Assembly (NCBI RefSeq): GCF_000378305.1
Contig: NZ_KB899539.1
Span: 343,854-407,853 of the forward strand
Direction of reading: 5' to 3'
DNA: 64,000 bases
Source: Thioalkalivibrio sp. ALJ12
Lineage (GTDB): Bacteria > Pseudomonadota > Gammaproteobacteria > Ectothiorhodospirales > Ectothiorhodospiraceae
The notes under the pieces were generated by a model. It worked only from the letters and a program-made list of their open reading frames with translations. It did no database searches and was not told where the DNA came from. Of this stretch, positions 1-9,237 are shown one piece after another. The number at the start of each line of letters is the position of its first letter. Position 1 is the first letter of the stretch. Position numbers and translations under genes: made by a program.

Positions 1-654
1 GTGCAGCCCGGCATCGTTGACGACGGTGTAGCACCCATCGACATGGCCTTATCCGGGCTACTGGACGATGCGGGTACGGATGACGAGCTGCAGGAGTTCC
101 TGGAGGCACTGGCCGAGGTCGCCGACGAGCTGGAAATGGCGATGGCCCCCTTGATCGAGGAGGGTGATCTCCGGGTAAGCCGCGAGGCGTACTGGCTGGA
201 GATCGAGATCACCAGTCGGCTGTTGTTCGGGAGCGGTTCGGCTACGTTGAATCCCGAGGCCCGGGCCCTTCTGGACGAGGTCGGGGCGATCCTCGCGCCG
301 CGGGTGTCGCGGGTGCACGTGGAGGGCCATACGGACAATGTCCCGATCCAGACGGCGGTCTATCCTTCCAACTGGGAGCTTTCTTCGGGGCGTGCCGCGG
401 CCGTGGTGAGCGTGTTTGAAGACGCGGGCATCGAGCCGAAGAATCTGGTGGCCCTGGGATATGGTGAGCATCGTCCGGTCGCGAGCAATGATACCGAGCA
501 AGGACGGGCGGAAAACCGGCGGGTGGCCATCGTGGTCCTGCCCGGCGCGCGCCCGCGCGAAGACGGGGCGCAGGAACCCGAGCAATTGCGCGAAGACCTT
601 CCGCTCGCGCCGGGTGCACCAACGATGGATGGGGACGAGGGGGATACCGAGTGA
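1..654 (+). CDS. motD: Flagellar stator protein MotD (MotB family), 5' part missing
   Basis: Peptidoglycan-binding stator subunit of a flagellar motor. The visible 217 codons hold an OmpA-like C-terminal domain at about residues 60-180, with the typical VEGHTDNVPI stretch, an NWELSSGRA segment and a closing NRRVAIVV strand. Family members carry a single N-terminal transmembrane helix with the proton-binding Asp. No such helix is visible, so the gene very likely begins upstream and the GTG at base 1 is not a real start. The stop overlaps the next gene by 4 bp (GTGA). The following genes (ParA-like, CheW-like, CheW, DUF2802) match the Pseudomonas motC-motD order, which favours MotD over the primary MotB. 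Confidence 0.85.
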   Translation: MQPGIVDDGVAPIDMALSGLLDDAGTDDELQEFLEALAEVADELEMAMAPLIEEGDLRVSREAYWLEIEITSRLLFGSGSATLNPEARALLDEVGAILAPRVSRVHVEGHTDNVPIQTAVYPSNWELSSGRAAAVVSVFEDAGIEPKNLVALGYGEHRPVASNDTEQGRAENRRVAIVVLPGARPREDGAQEPEQLREDLPLAPGAPTMDGDEGDTE

Positions 655-1457
655 AGATCTGGGCGGTGGCCAACCAGAAGGGCGGGGTGGGCAAGACCAC
701 GACCACAGTCACCCTGAGTGGCCTGTTGTCGGGTCCGGAACAGCGCGTCCTGATGGTCGACGTCGACCCCCATGGCTCGCTGACGGCCTATTTCGGCCAC
801 GACCCGGAGACCGCCACCCGCGGTGTGTACGAGCTGTTCAGCCAGTGCGCAGAGGGGAAGCGTCCTGATCCGCGGGGGTTGATCCGCGAGACCCGGTTCC
901 CGGGGCTGGACCTGCTGACGGCCAGTACGGCACTGGCCACACTCGACCGGCAGCTTGGTACGCGCAGCGGGATGGGCCTGGTGCTGCGCCAGGCGCTGGA
1001 GCAGGTCGCCGACCAGTACGACTACGTGCTGATGGACTGCCCGCCCATGCTGGGCGTGTTGATGGTCAATGCCCTGGCGGCCTGTGACGAGCTGCTGGTC
1101 CCGGTGCAGACCGAGTTCCTTGCCCTCAAGGGCCTGGAACGCATGATCAATACCCTGAAAATGGTCCAGAAGTCGCGCAAGGCCGAGTTGCAGTACCGGA
1201 TCATTCCTACCCTGTTTGATCGGCGCACGCGCGCAGCGCACGAGGCGTTGGCCGAGCTGCGCCGCCTTTATGGCGATGAGGTCTGGCCCGGCGTGATCCC
1301 GGTTGATACGAAGTTTCGCGATGCGTCGAGCGCAGGCCAGCCGCTGTGCTTCATGATTCCGGACGCCCGGGGCGTACTGGCGTACTCGGACTTGCTGGAG
1401 GCGATTGGCGGGCAGCTTTCGCAGCCTCATGCCCGGACCCGGAGTCAGAAGGGATGA
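651..1457 (+). CDS. ParA-family ATPase of the chemotaxis cluster (ParC-like)
   Basis: A 268-residue MinD/ParA-type P-loop ATPase. The deviant Walker A (QKGGVGKTTT) lies at residues 10-19, the switch region LMVDVDPHGS follows at about residues 33-42, and a DYVLMDCPP strand lies near residue 130. In Vibrio and Pseudomonas the orthologue at this position places chemoreceptor arrays at the cell pole. The GTG start overlaps the motD stop by 4 bp, and the gene in turn overlaps the CheW-like gene by 4 bp (ATGA), so all three are probably translationally coupled. The position next to cheW, not next to parB and oriC, argues for chemotaxis placement and against chromosome partition. Confidence 0.9.
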   Translation: MKIWAVANQKGGVGKTTTTVTLSGLLSGPEQRVLMVDVDPHGSLTAYFGHDPETATRGVYELFSQCAEGKRPDPRGLIRETRFPGLDLLTASTALATLDRQLGTRSGMGLVLRQALEQVADQYDYVLMDCPPMLGVLMVNALAACDELLVPVQTEFLALKGLERMINTLKMVQKSRKAELQYRIIPTLFDRRTRAAHEALAELRRLYGDEVWPGVIPVDTKFRDASSAGQPLCFMIPDARGVLAYSDLLEAIGGQLSQPHARTRSQKG

Positions 1458-2185
1458 ACCGTTCGCGTGATGACAACCTGGCACTCAAGGCCGAACCTGA
1501 AGCCCTGCATGACTATTTTGGCAGCCTGCTGGACGAACCGGCGCCGATCGCCCCGGCGCACCTGCTGCGCCCGGATATCCTCGAACCGAGACCGGCGCCC
1601 GCTGAACCGGAGCCGTTAGACGAACCAGAGCTCCCCGTGGTGGCCGAAGCGGTCGCGCCCCCCGTGCCTCCGCGCACGATTGTCGAGAGTGACGAGTATC
1701 CGCGTCCGTCCGAGCGATTCTCCGCCCTGGTGCTGGAGGCCGGGAATCTGACCCTGCTGGCGCCGCTGGCCTCGCTCGGCGGCGTTGCGCCGCTTGGGGA
1801 TCTGGATGTGCGCCCCACGCCCAACCACTCCGTCTGGTATCTGGGTCTGGCGGATACCAAACAGGGGCGAGTGCAGTTGATTGATCTTGCGGCCGTGGTG
1901 ACCCCCGAGGATCGGGAATATGAGCCGGAGACAGCCCGCCATGTCGTGTTCCTGGCCGGTTCGCGCTTCGCGCTGGCCTGCCGCTCGATTCAGGGGACCC
2001 GCGTGATCGACCCTCAGAATCTGCGCTGGCGCAGTCACCGCAAGCGCCTGCCCTGGCTGGCCGGGGTGGAGCGGGAACAGATGGCCACCCTGCTGGACCT
2101 GGAGGCCCTCGACCGGACCCTGGACCAGGGCAGCTGGGAAATGGGCGGTACTCCGGACTCAAGCCGGGACGAGCGCGGCCGATAA
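1454..2185 (+). CDS. parP: CheW-like chemotaxis coupling protein (ParP-like)
   Basis: A protein of 243 residues from the ATG at 1454, which overlaps the ParA-like stop. A Pro/Glu-rich, probably disordered linker (about residues 25-90) precedes a CheW-fold domain (about 95-225). The segment ending VWYLGL and the VVFLAGSRFALACRSIQG strands resemble the CheW core. ParP of Vibrio and PA1463 of Pseudomonas have this layout. ParP links the ParC ATPase to CheA and stabilises polar arrays; that role is taken from the family. A longer in-frame reading from 1346 would begin inside the upstream gene and is not needed. Confidence 0.8.
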   Translation: MNRSRDDNLALKAEPEALHDYFGSLLDEPAPIAPAHLLRPDILEPRPAPAEPEPLDEPELPVVAEAVAPPVPPRTIVESDEYPRPSERFSALVLEAGNLTLLAPLASLGGVAPLGDLDVRPTPNHSVWYLGLADTKQGRVQLIDLAAVVTPEDREYEPETARHVVFLAGSRFALACRSIQGTRVIDPQNLRWRSHRKRLPWLAGVEREQMATLLDLEALDRTLDQGSWEMGGTPDSSRDERGR

Positions 2186-2242
2186 CGTATTCAGGAACCG
2201 AACACCGGGCCCGCAACAGGGTCCGCGAGCGACGAGGACGAC

Positions 2243-2728
2243 ATGAGCAGCGCACAAGACGTAGAAGCGATGGCCAAGGCCGATACGGCCCCGTATGTGA
2301 CGTTCAGTCTCGCGGAGGAGACCTACGCGATTGACGTCCTGCAGGTGCAGGAGGTGCTGAAGGTCACCGAGATCGCGCCTGTTCCCGGTGTGCCGGACTA
2401 TATCCTTGGCATTATCAACCTGCGGGGCAACGTCGTGACCGTGATCGACGCGCGCCGCCGTATGGGCCTGGAGGACCGCGAGCCGGACGAGGCCTCGCGC
2501 ATCGTGATCATCGATGTCGACAACCAGAATGTCGGCATCCTGGTGGACTCGGTCTCGGAGGTCGTGCGGATCTCGCTGGATTCGGTCGAGCCCGCCCCGG
2601 AAGTGGGGAATGACGACAGTTCGCGGTTCATCCAGGGGGTGACGAGCACGGAGCAGGGGCTCACGATCCTGGTCGACCTGAACAAGCTCCTGTCTGACGA
2701 GGAATGGGCCCAGTTGCGGGAGCTGTAG
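2243..2728 (+). CDS. cheW: Chemotaxis coupling protein CheW
   Basis: A standard 161-residue CheW that joins chemoreceptors to the CheA kinase. It has the usual order of conserved stretches: TFSLAEETYAIDVLQVQEVLK near the N-terminus, the PVPGVPDYILGIINLRGNVV region at about residues 46-66, and a VGILVDSVSEVVRI strand near residue 100. A GAGGA ribosome-binding site lies just before the ATG at 2243, and 57 bp separate it from the ParP-like gene. It is the last clearly recognisable chemotaxis gene of the run. Confidence 0.95.
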   Translation: MSSAQDVEAMAKADTAPYVTFSLAEETYAIDVLQVQEVLKVTEIAPVPGVPDYILGIINLRGNVVTVIDARRRMGLEDREPDEASRIVIIDVDNQNVGILVDSVSEVVRISLDSVEPAPEVGNDDSSRFIQGVTSTEQGLTILVDLNKLLSDEEWAQLREL

Positions 2729-2827
2729 AAACCGCGGGGCATTCGGCGAACTGGAACCGCCGCGTATTGGAGAGGATCAAACCTGAGAGTGGCTCCGAAA
2801 CGCGGCATGCGGAGGGGAGGTGGGACG

Positions 2828-3049
2828 ATGGTGGATGAGCTGCAGCCGGATCGTACGGTTCGCCCTGTGCAGCCGCCGACCGCAAACTCCTCGGTCCGAC
2901 CGGTCCATACGACCGTGCCCGGGCGGACGCTCAGTGATGACCACGACCGGGACCCCGTGCTGCGTCCGGCCGTAAAGCCTGCGCAACAGCGTTCCCCGCG
3001 CGACCGACGCCAGCGCCCCCGTAAGGGCTTGATCGACGATTACGCCTGA
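2828..3049 (+). CDS. Small basic protein of unknown function in the flagellar cluster
   Basis: A 73-residue reading frame starting at the ATG at 2828, with a strong GGAGGTGGGA ribosome-binding site in front of it. An in-frame start at 2789 would give 86 residues but lacks a good site. The product is Pro/Arg/Asp-rich, has no membrane segment or Cys, and ends in a compact motif RKGLIDDYA. I do not recognise the family. Its place between cheW and the DUF2802 gene, in the same direction, suggests it belongs to the flagellar operon. The good ribosome-binding site is the main support that it is real; composition alone would not suffice in such GC-rich DNA. Confidence 0.5.
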   Translation: MVDELQPDRTVRPVQPPTANSSVRPVHTTVPGRTLSDDHDRDPVLRPAVKPAQQRSPRDRRQRPRKGLIDDYA

Positions 3050-3132
3050 CGGACCCCTCCAGTCGGCCCCGGCTGGTGTATCAGTGCATTTCACGCGACA
3101 ATCGACTCTGAGTCGCTGGGAGTATTGGGTCG

Positions 3133-3552
3133 ATGGGGGAAGGCATTCTGGTTTGGATTGTCGCGGCAATCGCCCTGGTGGCGACCGTCGTCGCAGTGCT
3201 GTCCGTCTCGCTTGTGCTGACCCTGCGGCGCCAGCTCGCGACGTTGCGCCAGGACTACCAGCGTCAGGCGACCTCGGTGATGGCGCTGCAGGGGGCGATG
3301 AAGGTCATCTCCCAGGGGGTGGTCAACCACAGCCAGGCGCAATCCGCGGTGCAGCGCGCACTGGAGCGCCTCAACGACCAGCAAAGCGAGCTGCGGGCCC
3401 GTGACGCCGATGATGGCGCCTATCAGCAGGCGATCGAGCTTATTCGGCAGGGCCGTGAGCGCGAAGAAGTCCGCCGGATGTGCGGCCTGACCACCACCGA
3501 GCTGGACCTCCTGTACAGTCTGCACGCCCCCGGCTCTGCGGGTCGTCGTTAG
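3133..3552 (+). CDS. DUF2802 family membrane protein
   Basis: A 139-residue protein with one N-terminal membrane helix (about residues 6-30), a coiled-coil-like middle, and a C-terminal helix-turn-helix-like segment (IELIRQGREREEVRRMCGL, then TTTELDLLYSLH) typical of DUF2802. Proteins of this family sit directly after cheW in Pseudomonas-type flagellar clusters; their job is not established. It ends 21 bp before the convergent FlhB-tail gene, marking the right end of the forward flagellar operon. Confidence 0.8.
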   Translation: MGEGILVWIVAAIALVATVVAVLSVSLVLTLRRQLATLRQDYQRQATSVMALQGAMKVISQGVVNHSQAQSAVQRALERLNDQQSELRARDADDGAYQQAIELIRQGREREEVRRMCGLTTTELDLLYSLHAPGSAGRR

Positions 3553-3573
3553 TCCCTGCTACTGCTTGTGTCT

Positions 3574-3933
3574 TCACTCGCCCGATGTTGAATCGTCGCG
3601 GCGGTATCCCTGTTCGCGGTCCTCGGGTGTGATGCCCGCAAGCACAAATACAAACGCCAGGACCTCGGCCACCGCGACATAAAGACTCTCCGGGACCTCT
3701 TCGCCCAGCGGTACCTGTGCGAGCGCCTCGGTCAGGCCCGGGTCCTGGTGCAGGGGAATCCCGTGTTCGTCGGCGATTCGCAGGATCTGCTCGGCGGTGA
3801 CACCACTGCCGCTCGCGGTGATCCGCGGCGCTCGTTGCCGATCCCATTCCAGTGCCACCGCTTGCTGCCGGCGGGGGCCGCGGGGGGCGACGTACGGCTC
3901 GTCGTGATCGTGAGGGGGGCGTCGCTTGCTCAT
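3574..3933 (-). CDS. FlhB C-terminal-domain protein (flagellar export switch homologue)
   Basis: A 119-residue protein whose second half (about residues 30-105) matches the cytoplasmic tail of FlhB/YscU without the membrane part. It includes the VALEWDRQRAPRITASGSG stretch, the DEHGIPLHQDPGL motif and an IPESLY-type helix (here VPESLYVAVAEVLAFV). FlhB itself has an NPTH self-cleavage motif at the start of this domain; it is absent here. Such proteins (FhlB/YlqH type) usually sit beside fliK. It lies 9 bp downstream of fliK on the same strand, so the two are co-transcribed. Confidence 0.85.
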   Translation of the reverse strand: MSKRRPPHDHDEPYVAPRGPRRQQAVALEWDRQRAPRITASGSGVTAEQILRIADEHGIPLHQDPGLTEALAQVPLGEEVPESLYVAVAEVLAFVFVLAGITPEDREQGYRRDDSTSGE

Positions 3934-3942
3934 CTCAAGCCT

Positions 3943-5256
3943 TCAGGCGCGCTCGTCCAGCAGCCCGTCACGCAAGGTAAGGCTCGCCGGATCCTGTGGC
4001 TCCACCTGACCTTCTCGCACCGAGAGCGATCCGACGGTCAGGTCCCGCCCGGCCAGGCGCTGATGGAGTTCCGGCGTGCCGGCGCGCAGGCGTTGGGCGG
4101 TTTCCGGGCGTTCTGCGGTGAAATGAACGGATACCCGTTCATCGCGCAGCGCAAGGGCGACACGGGTAGGGCCGAGGGCCTGCAAATCGAGATCCAGCAC
4201 AAGAGTCCATCCTTCGGCGCGTTCGGGGGGGCGGCCAGCCTCGTGCTGCAACTGGCCGGCCAGCGAGTGAAGCCCTTGCGGGCTGCGAAAGGGTAGCTCG
4301 AAGAACCAGCGGGGGTGCGACTCGTCGTCTCCCTGCGTGCTGGGCTGCAGTGAATGCAGTTGCAGCGTGGTAATGCGCTTCAGCATCCCTTCGATGAGCC
4401 CGGCCAGCGCCCCCGTGGGAGGCAGGCCCGCCGTGGTGGGCGCGGGTGGGGCCGGCGTCGCAGCCGCGGGGGTTGGCAGAGGGGAACGGGTCTCGGCCGA
4501 TTGGCGCAGGTGTTCGGCGACGCGCAGCAGCTGGGCCTTGAGATCCTGAGCGGCCGTGCCAGAGGTATTGGTTCGAACCCCCTGAGCGAGCATGGCCTCC
4601 AGCCACAGGCCGGACTGCTGGATATGGCGATTCAGGCTATCGGGGCTGGTCAGGCGAACGGCAGGAGGTGTCAGTTCGATCAGGCGGTTCATCGCCGGCA
4701 GCAGTCGGGCTTCGCTTGCTGTGGGTGGCGCGCCGGCTGCTATGGCCGTGGCCAGCGTGTTCTGAATCGTTTGCAGGCCACCGGCCAGGCCTCGCGCCCC
4801 CGGTATCTGGTGGCGCAACTCGCGCAACAGCCACTGCGTGGCGTCGTGCTGGCCGACCGACGGATTCGATGGTGAAGTCGGCACCGGGGGCGAGGGCGAA
4901 CCGGTCGCCAGGGCGGTGCCAGAGGGCAGGGGTAGCAGCCTCACCTCCAGGCGCGGCTCTGTGCGGGTCACCTCGGCGAGGGCGATGCGTGGACCGGACT
5001 GGTTGCCGGGTAGCAGGGCGTTGGTTAGTGGAGTCGCGAGCTGGGCATTGAAGGTGGGCGCGCGGGTGTCCACGCTTTGCGCGCCGGACGACGTCAGCGG
5101 CCGCAGTTGAACTCCCCGTTCGGCCAGTTGCCCGACGATCTGGACCTGCAGCCGGGTGCCGGTCTCAAGCGTCGGCATCGCGCTCGCTCGCGGGGCTACC
5201 CGATCAAGGCCGCCTGCGGGCAATCCGGTTGGGCGAGGGCCGGTAAAGTCGGGCAT
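3943..5256 (-). CDS. fliK: Flagellar hook-length control protein FliK
   Basis: About 437 residues from the ATG at 5256, which has a GGAG site 5-8 bases upstream. A longer frame reaches 5313 but lacks such a site. The N-terminal two thirds are Ala/Pro/Thr-rich and low in complexity, as in FliK molecular rulers. The C-terminal domain (about residues 320-420) has the Flg_hook pattern: LDLQALGPTRVALALRDERVSVHF followed by the LxxRLAGRDL helix. FliK measures the hook and triggers the FlhB specificity switch, which fits the adjacent FlhB-tail gene. The ruler part is too divergent for residue-level claims. Confidence 0.8.
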   Translation of the reverse strand: MPDFTGPRPTGLPAGGLDRVAPRASAMPTLETGTRLQVQIVGQLAERGVQLRPLTSSGAQSVDTRAPTFNAQLATPLTNALLPGNQSGPRIALAEVTRTEPRLEVRLLPLPSGTALATGSPSPPVPTSPSNPSVGQHDATQWLLRELRHQIPGARGLAGGLQTIQNTLATAIAAGAPPTASEARLLPAMNRLIELTPPAVRLTSPDSLNRHIQQSGLWLEAMLAQGVRTNTSGTAAQDLKAQLLRVAEHLRQSAETRSPLPTPAAATPAPPAPTTAGLPPTGALAGLIEGMLKRITTLQLHSLQPSTQGDDESHPRWFFELPFRSPQGLHSLAGQLQHEAGRPPERAEGWTLVLDLDLQALGPTRVALALRDERVSVHFTAERPETAQRLRAGTPELHQRLAGRDLTVGSLSVREGQVEPQDPASLTLRDGLLDERA

Positions 5257-5401
5257 CGGTGCTCCGAGTCGCTTGGGAAGCGGCTGCCCGCACAGCAGGC
5301 ATGCCAACAGCATCGCACACCGCGTCCGCCGCGCCTACGGGCGGGCATCGGAGCGGGGCTTTGCTATGCTGTGTGTTCATTTCGCGAACACAAAAGAAGG
5401 C

Positions 5402-5896
5402 ATGCAAAAGATTCGAGTGCTGATGGTTTGTCTGGGCAATATCTGCCGCTCGCCCATGGCTCACGGTGTCTTCCAGGCACGCGTGCGCGCGCATGGTCTG
5501 GAGTCCGCCATCGAGGTGGATTCGGCGGGTACGGCGGGTTATCACGTTGGGGCACGGCCGGACCCGCGCGCCCGCGAGGAGGCGAGCCGCCGAGGCTACG
5601 ATCTCGACCAGTTGCGGGCGCGGCAGCTGGAGGCGGACGACTTCGAGACGTTCGACTACATCCTGACGATGGACGAGGCGAACTATCGCAATGCCCAGCA
5701 GATCCAGCCGAATGGCGCCCGCGCGCGGTTGCACCGTTTCCTGGAGTTCGCCCAGGACCATCCCGAGCGCGAAGTACCGGACCCGTACTATGGCGGGCCG
5801 GATGGCTTCGTTCATGTGATGGATCTCGTCGAGGCCGCCAGCGACGGCCTGCTGGACCACATCTGCCGGGAACACGCGCTGGAGCGCGTCTCCTGA
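5402..5896 (+). CDS. Low-molecular-weight protein-tyrosine phosphatase
   Basis: A 164-residue enzyme with the P-loop CLGNICRSP (Cys10, Arg16 of the CX5R signature) at the N-terminus and the DPYYGG acid loop near residue 122. These are the nucleophile and general-acid elements of the family. The start at 5402 gives the usual short N-terminus before the P-loop; upstream in-frame ATGs would add unrelated residues. An AGAAGG lies only one base before the ATG, which is unusually close. It stands alone between fliK and rne and is followed by a strong hairpin. Substrates cannot be told; relatives include exopolysaccharide-control Wzb and arsenate-reductase-like enzymes. Confidence 0.9.
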   Translation: MQKIRVLMVCLGNICRSPMAHGVFQARVRAHGLESAIEVDSAGTAGYHVGARPDPRAREEASRRGYDLDQLRARQLEADDFETFDYILTMDEANYRNAQQIQPNGARARLHRFLEFAQDHPEREVPDPYYGGPDGFVHVMDLVEAASDGLLDHICREHALERVS

Positions 5897-5929
5897 AGAC
5901 CCTGGTCAGGCGGCCGGGGCGTTCTCCCG

Positions 5930-5965
5930 CCGGCCGATAACGCGATAAACGTTATCGGCCGGTTT
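5930..5965 (+). terminator. Perfect 12-bp hairpin between convergent phosphatase and rne
   Basis: A perfect inverted repeat with arms at 5930-5941 and 5951-5962 and a 9-base loop, followed by a short TTT. It lies 34 bp after the phosphatase stop and 9 bp after the rne stop on the other strand, so it could stop transcription from both sides. The T tract is weak. Confidence 0.7.
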
Positions 5966-5970
5966 CCAGC

Positions 5971-8805
5971 TCAATCGCGCGGCTTGTCGTCCGGGCTGCT
6001 CGAAGACTCAGCCGCCGGTTCCGGCTTGCTGGCCGGCTTGTCGGTCGGGGGTGCCGAGGCCGGCTCCGACCGGGCAGAACCGCTGGCCTCGGCGGGTGCG
6101 GCCTTCTCGGGCGTGGGCTTGGCATCGCTTTTCTTGCCACGAGACGGCTTTGATGCGGAGCTGTCATCCGTTTTGGCGGCTTCGGAAGGGCGATTCTCGG
6201 TGTGCGATCCAGAATCACCCTTGTCCTTCGCGTCATCCGTTTTGGACGATTGAGCGCTTCCCTTTGCCCGACGTGTGCCGGAGGCAGCCTTGGGCGCCTC
6301 TTCCGACCCTTTTTCCGCCTTGCCAGGCTCGCGGGTTGGCTTCTCCTGGGCCTGAGGCTTGTCGCTTACCGCACCTTTGTCTTCAGGCGCCTTTTCGCTT
6401 TTGCCACCGGTTTCCTGGCCGGAGTCCTTCTCGGCTGATTTTTCCCTAGCGGCCGGTTTGGACTCGCCGCTGGGTGGCTGGCTGTCGCCCTTGCCCGAGT
6501 CCTTCACGGCCGGCTTCTTGGTGGTCTCGCTGTCCTGGGGCGAGGAGGCGGACTTGTCACCTTCCTTCGAAGTACCGGCATCCTGGTTCTCGGCGTTTTC
6601 ATTACCCGAGCTGTCGTCACCGCTTCCGGAGCGGCCGCGGCCGCCACGACGGCGCCCGCCCCGGCGCGAGCGGCGCGAACGGGCACGGCTCTTGCCGCTA
6701 TCGTCGTCGGAAGTGGACGGGCCGTTCCCGGAAGGCGATGCCGGTTCCTCGGATGTTGCGGCTGCCTCGCCCCCTTCCGCCTTCGGTTTGGCGGCCTTGG
6801 GTTCGGTTTCGCGAGCCTTGGTGCCGGCGCCACCACTGGCGCTACCACGCCGTCGCGATCGGCCGCCTTTGCCGCCGTCTTCACTACCGGCGCTGCTGGC
6901 GTCCTGACGGGGCTCGCCTTTGCCGTTACCTGACGGCTTCGCTGCATCGCGCTTGTCACCGCCGTCGTCTCGTGCGCCACGGCGCCGGTTGGAGCCGCCC
7001 CCACGGTTGCTTCCATTACCGCGGCTGGCGCGCTGCTGCCCGCCTTTGCCGCGCTTGCGCCCCTCGTCTTTCTCTTGCTCTTCTGCTTCAGGCTCCGGGG
7101 TCCGGGCCGCGTTGGGGAACAGGGAGGACCAGATGCGGGTAAAGAACCCGGGTTGCTGCACCGGCTCGCTGGGCGTTTGAGGGGCGGGCGACTCGGCCAT
7201 CGGGGCCGGGGCCTTGACCTTCACACCCTGGACCAGGGGCTTCTCCACTTTGCCGCGGCGTTCGCCGTGCGGGTCGACATCCTCTTCGACGGACTCCACG
7301 AGTTCGTGCGATCCGCGGCCACTGACGACCTCTTCGCGTTCGTCGCCGCGCACGCGCTGGACCTCGAACTTCGGTGTCAGGTACTGCGGGTTCGGGACGA
7401 TACTGATATCGACCCGATGGCGTGCCTCGATCTCGTTGATCGATGAACGTTTTTCGTTCAGCAGGAAGGTGCCGACATCGACCGGGACCTGCGCCAGGAC
7501 GAGGCCGGTGCGGTCTTTCATCGCCTCTTCTTCGATCAGGCGCAGGATCGACAGGGCTAGCGACTCGACGCTGCGCACCTGGCCATGCCCCTGGCAGCGG
7601 GGGCAGGTGATCTGGCTGGACTCGCCGAGCGACGAACGCAGGCGCTGGCGCGACATCTCCAGCAGCCCAAAGCGACTGATGCGGCCCACCTGGACCCGCG
7701 CGCGATCGAGCTCGAGCGCTTCGCGGAGACGGTTTTCCACTTCTCGCTGATGCTTGTTGGCGCTCATGTCGATGAAATCGATCACGATCAGGCCGCCCAG
7801 ATCTCGCACGCGCAGCTGGCGCGCCACCTCTTCAGCGGCTTCCAGATTGGTGTGGAAGGCGGTCTCCTCGATATCGCCACCCTTGGTGGAGCGGGCGGAG
7901 TTCACGTCGATGGAGATCAGGGCCTCGGTATGGTCGATGACCAGGGCGCCGCCGGAGGGGAGCTGCACGTCGCGATCGAAGGCGCTCTCGATCTGACTTT
8001 CGATCTGATAGCGGTTGAACAGCGGGACGGGGTCGTCGTACTTCTTCAGCTTGCGCTGGCTGTTCGGCATCACCAGTCGGACGAAGTCCTCCGCCTGCTG
8101 ATAGACGGCTTCGTCGTCGATGATCACCTCGCCGACGTCATTGCGCATGTGATCGCGCAGGGCGCGGATGATCACGTTGCTTTCCTGGTGGATCAGCGCC
8201 GGGGCGTTGGCCTTTTCCGCCGCCTCGGTCACGGCCGACCAAAGGGCCGTCATGTAGTCGAGGTCCCATTGCAGTTCTTCGGTGCTGCGGCCTACGCCGG
8301 CGGTGCGGGCGATCACGCCCATGCCATCGGGCATGGTCAGGCCGGACAGGGCCTCGCGCAGTTCCGCGCGATCTTCGCCCTCAATGCGTCGCGAGACGCC
8401 ACCGGCCTTGGGATTGTTCGGCATCAGGACCAGGTAGCGCCCGGCCAGGCTGATATAGGTGGTCAGCGCGGCACCCTTGTTGCCTCGTTCTTCCTTCTCC
8501 ACCTGGACGAGAAGCTGGGTCCCTTCCTTTAGCAGCTCGCGGATGGGCTTGTCGCTGTCGGCCGGCGCGCCAACCGCGGAGGGGGCGATCTCCTTGAACG
8601 GGAGAAAGCCATGGCGCTCTGCGCCGAAATTAACAAACGCGGCTTCGAGGCTTGGCTCGACGCGGGTGATCTTGGCCTTGTAGATGTTGGCCTTCTTGCG
8701 CTCGCGCGAGGGCAGTTCGATATCGAGGTCGTACAGCCGCTGGCCGTCGACCATGGCCACGCGCAGCTCTTCGGGCTGCGTGGCATTGATCAGGATGCGT
8801 TTCAT
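5971..8805 (-). CDS. rne: Ribonuclease E
   Basis: The main mRNA-decay and rRNA/tRNA-processing endonuclease, 944 residues. The N-terminal catalytic half begins [10 protein letters not shown] and contains the S1 RNA-binding domain (about 35-120). The two metal-binding Asp motifs follow (IDVNSAR near 300; VIDFIDM near 345), then the zinc-link CPRCQGHG near 405. From about residue 500 to the end it is a disordered scaffold tail, extremely rich in Lys, Glu, Ser, Gly, Ala and Arg, with an Arg/Gly block ([15 protein letters not shown]) in the middle. Length and layout are normal for the gammaproteobacterial enzyme. The divergent rluC gene is its usual neighbour. Confidence 0.97.
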   Translation of the reverse strand: MKRILINATQPEELRVAMVDGQRLYDLDIELPSRERKKANIYKAKITRVEPSLEAAFVNFGAERHGFLPFKEIAPSAVGAPADSDKPIRELLKEGTQLLVQVEKEERGNKGAALTTYISLAGRYLVLMPNNPKAGGVSRRIEGEDRAELREALSGLTMPDGMGVIARTAGVGRSTEELQWDLDYMTALWSAVTEAAEKANAPALIHQESNVIIRALRDHMRNDVGEVIIDDEAVYQQAEDFVRLVMPNSQRKLKKYDDPVPLFNRYQIESQIESAFDRDVQLPSGGALVIDHTEALISIDVNSARSTKGGDIEETAFHTNLEAAEEVARQLRVRDLGGLIVIDFIDMSANKHQREVENRLREALELDRARVQVGRISRFGLLEMSRQRLRSSLGESSQITCPRCQGHGQVRSVESLALSILRLIEEEAMKDRTGLVLAQVPVDVGTFLLNEKRSSINEIEARHRVDISIVPNPQYLTPKFEVQRVRGDEREEVVSGRGSHELVESVEEDVDPHGERRGKVEKPLVQGVKVKAPAPMAESPAPQTPSEPVQQPGFFTRIWSSLFPNAARTPEPEAEEQEKDEGRKRGKGGQQRASRGNGSNRGGGSNRRRGARDDGGDKRDAAKPSGNGKGEPRQDASSAGSEDGGKGGRSRRRGSASGGAGTKARETEPKAAKPKAEGGEAAATSEEPASPSGNGPSTSDDDSGKSRARSRRSRRGGRRRGGRGRSGSGDDSSGNENAENQDAGTSKEGDKSASSPQDSETTKKPAVKDSGKGDSQPPSGESKPAAREKSAEKDSGQETGGKSEKAPEDKGAVSDKPQAQEKPTREPGKAEKGSEEAPKAASGTRRAKGSAQSSKTDDAKDKGDSGSHTENRPSEAAKTDDSSASKPSRGKKSDAKPTPEKAAPAEASGSARSEPASAPPTDKPASKPEPAAESSSSPDDKPRD

Positions 8806-9237
8806 GCAATGGACTCGGTCGGTCGTCCTGTACGTCGGTCACAAGCCCGGGGCCACGTGGTGCGGAACGGAGGCGGCACGTCGACGTTTCGAGACGCATG
8901 CTCGCCATGGCGGCGCGAAGAGGAATCCAACGCGCCAGCCAGGTGTTCACCAATAGCCACGGGACCAGCCGTCCGCGGGATGCGGGGCCGGGGAGACAGG
9001 ACTGGGTTAGAAGAAATAGTGTCACAGGTTCGCTTTTGGGCGATGGCCGTCTGGTCGCATGTAGTCGCACTGTGCAGGACCAGATCGGCGGGTAATTCGA
9101 GGCGCCCGGGCGCAATATCCGCCAGCAGGTACCGTGCGCCAATGTAGGGCATAACCCCCCGATTGGGCAAGTTTTTTCGTCGCGGAAATGCCAGGGTACA
9201 TGGTTAGGATGGCGCGCCTGAGGTAGGATCGCGCCCG
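8806..9237. promoter_or_regulatory. 432-bp divergent spacer: rne leader and rluC promoter region
   Basis: No supported gene lies here; every open frame extends from neighbouring genes or lacks a start signal. By analogy with E. coli, where rne has a long structured 5' leader bound by its own product, much of this spacer is probably the rne untranslated leader. I could not identify a convincing -35/-10 pair on either strand. A T-rich stretch (TTTTTT at about 9172-9177) is the only clear low-GC feature. Confidence 0.5.
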
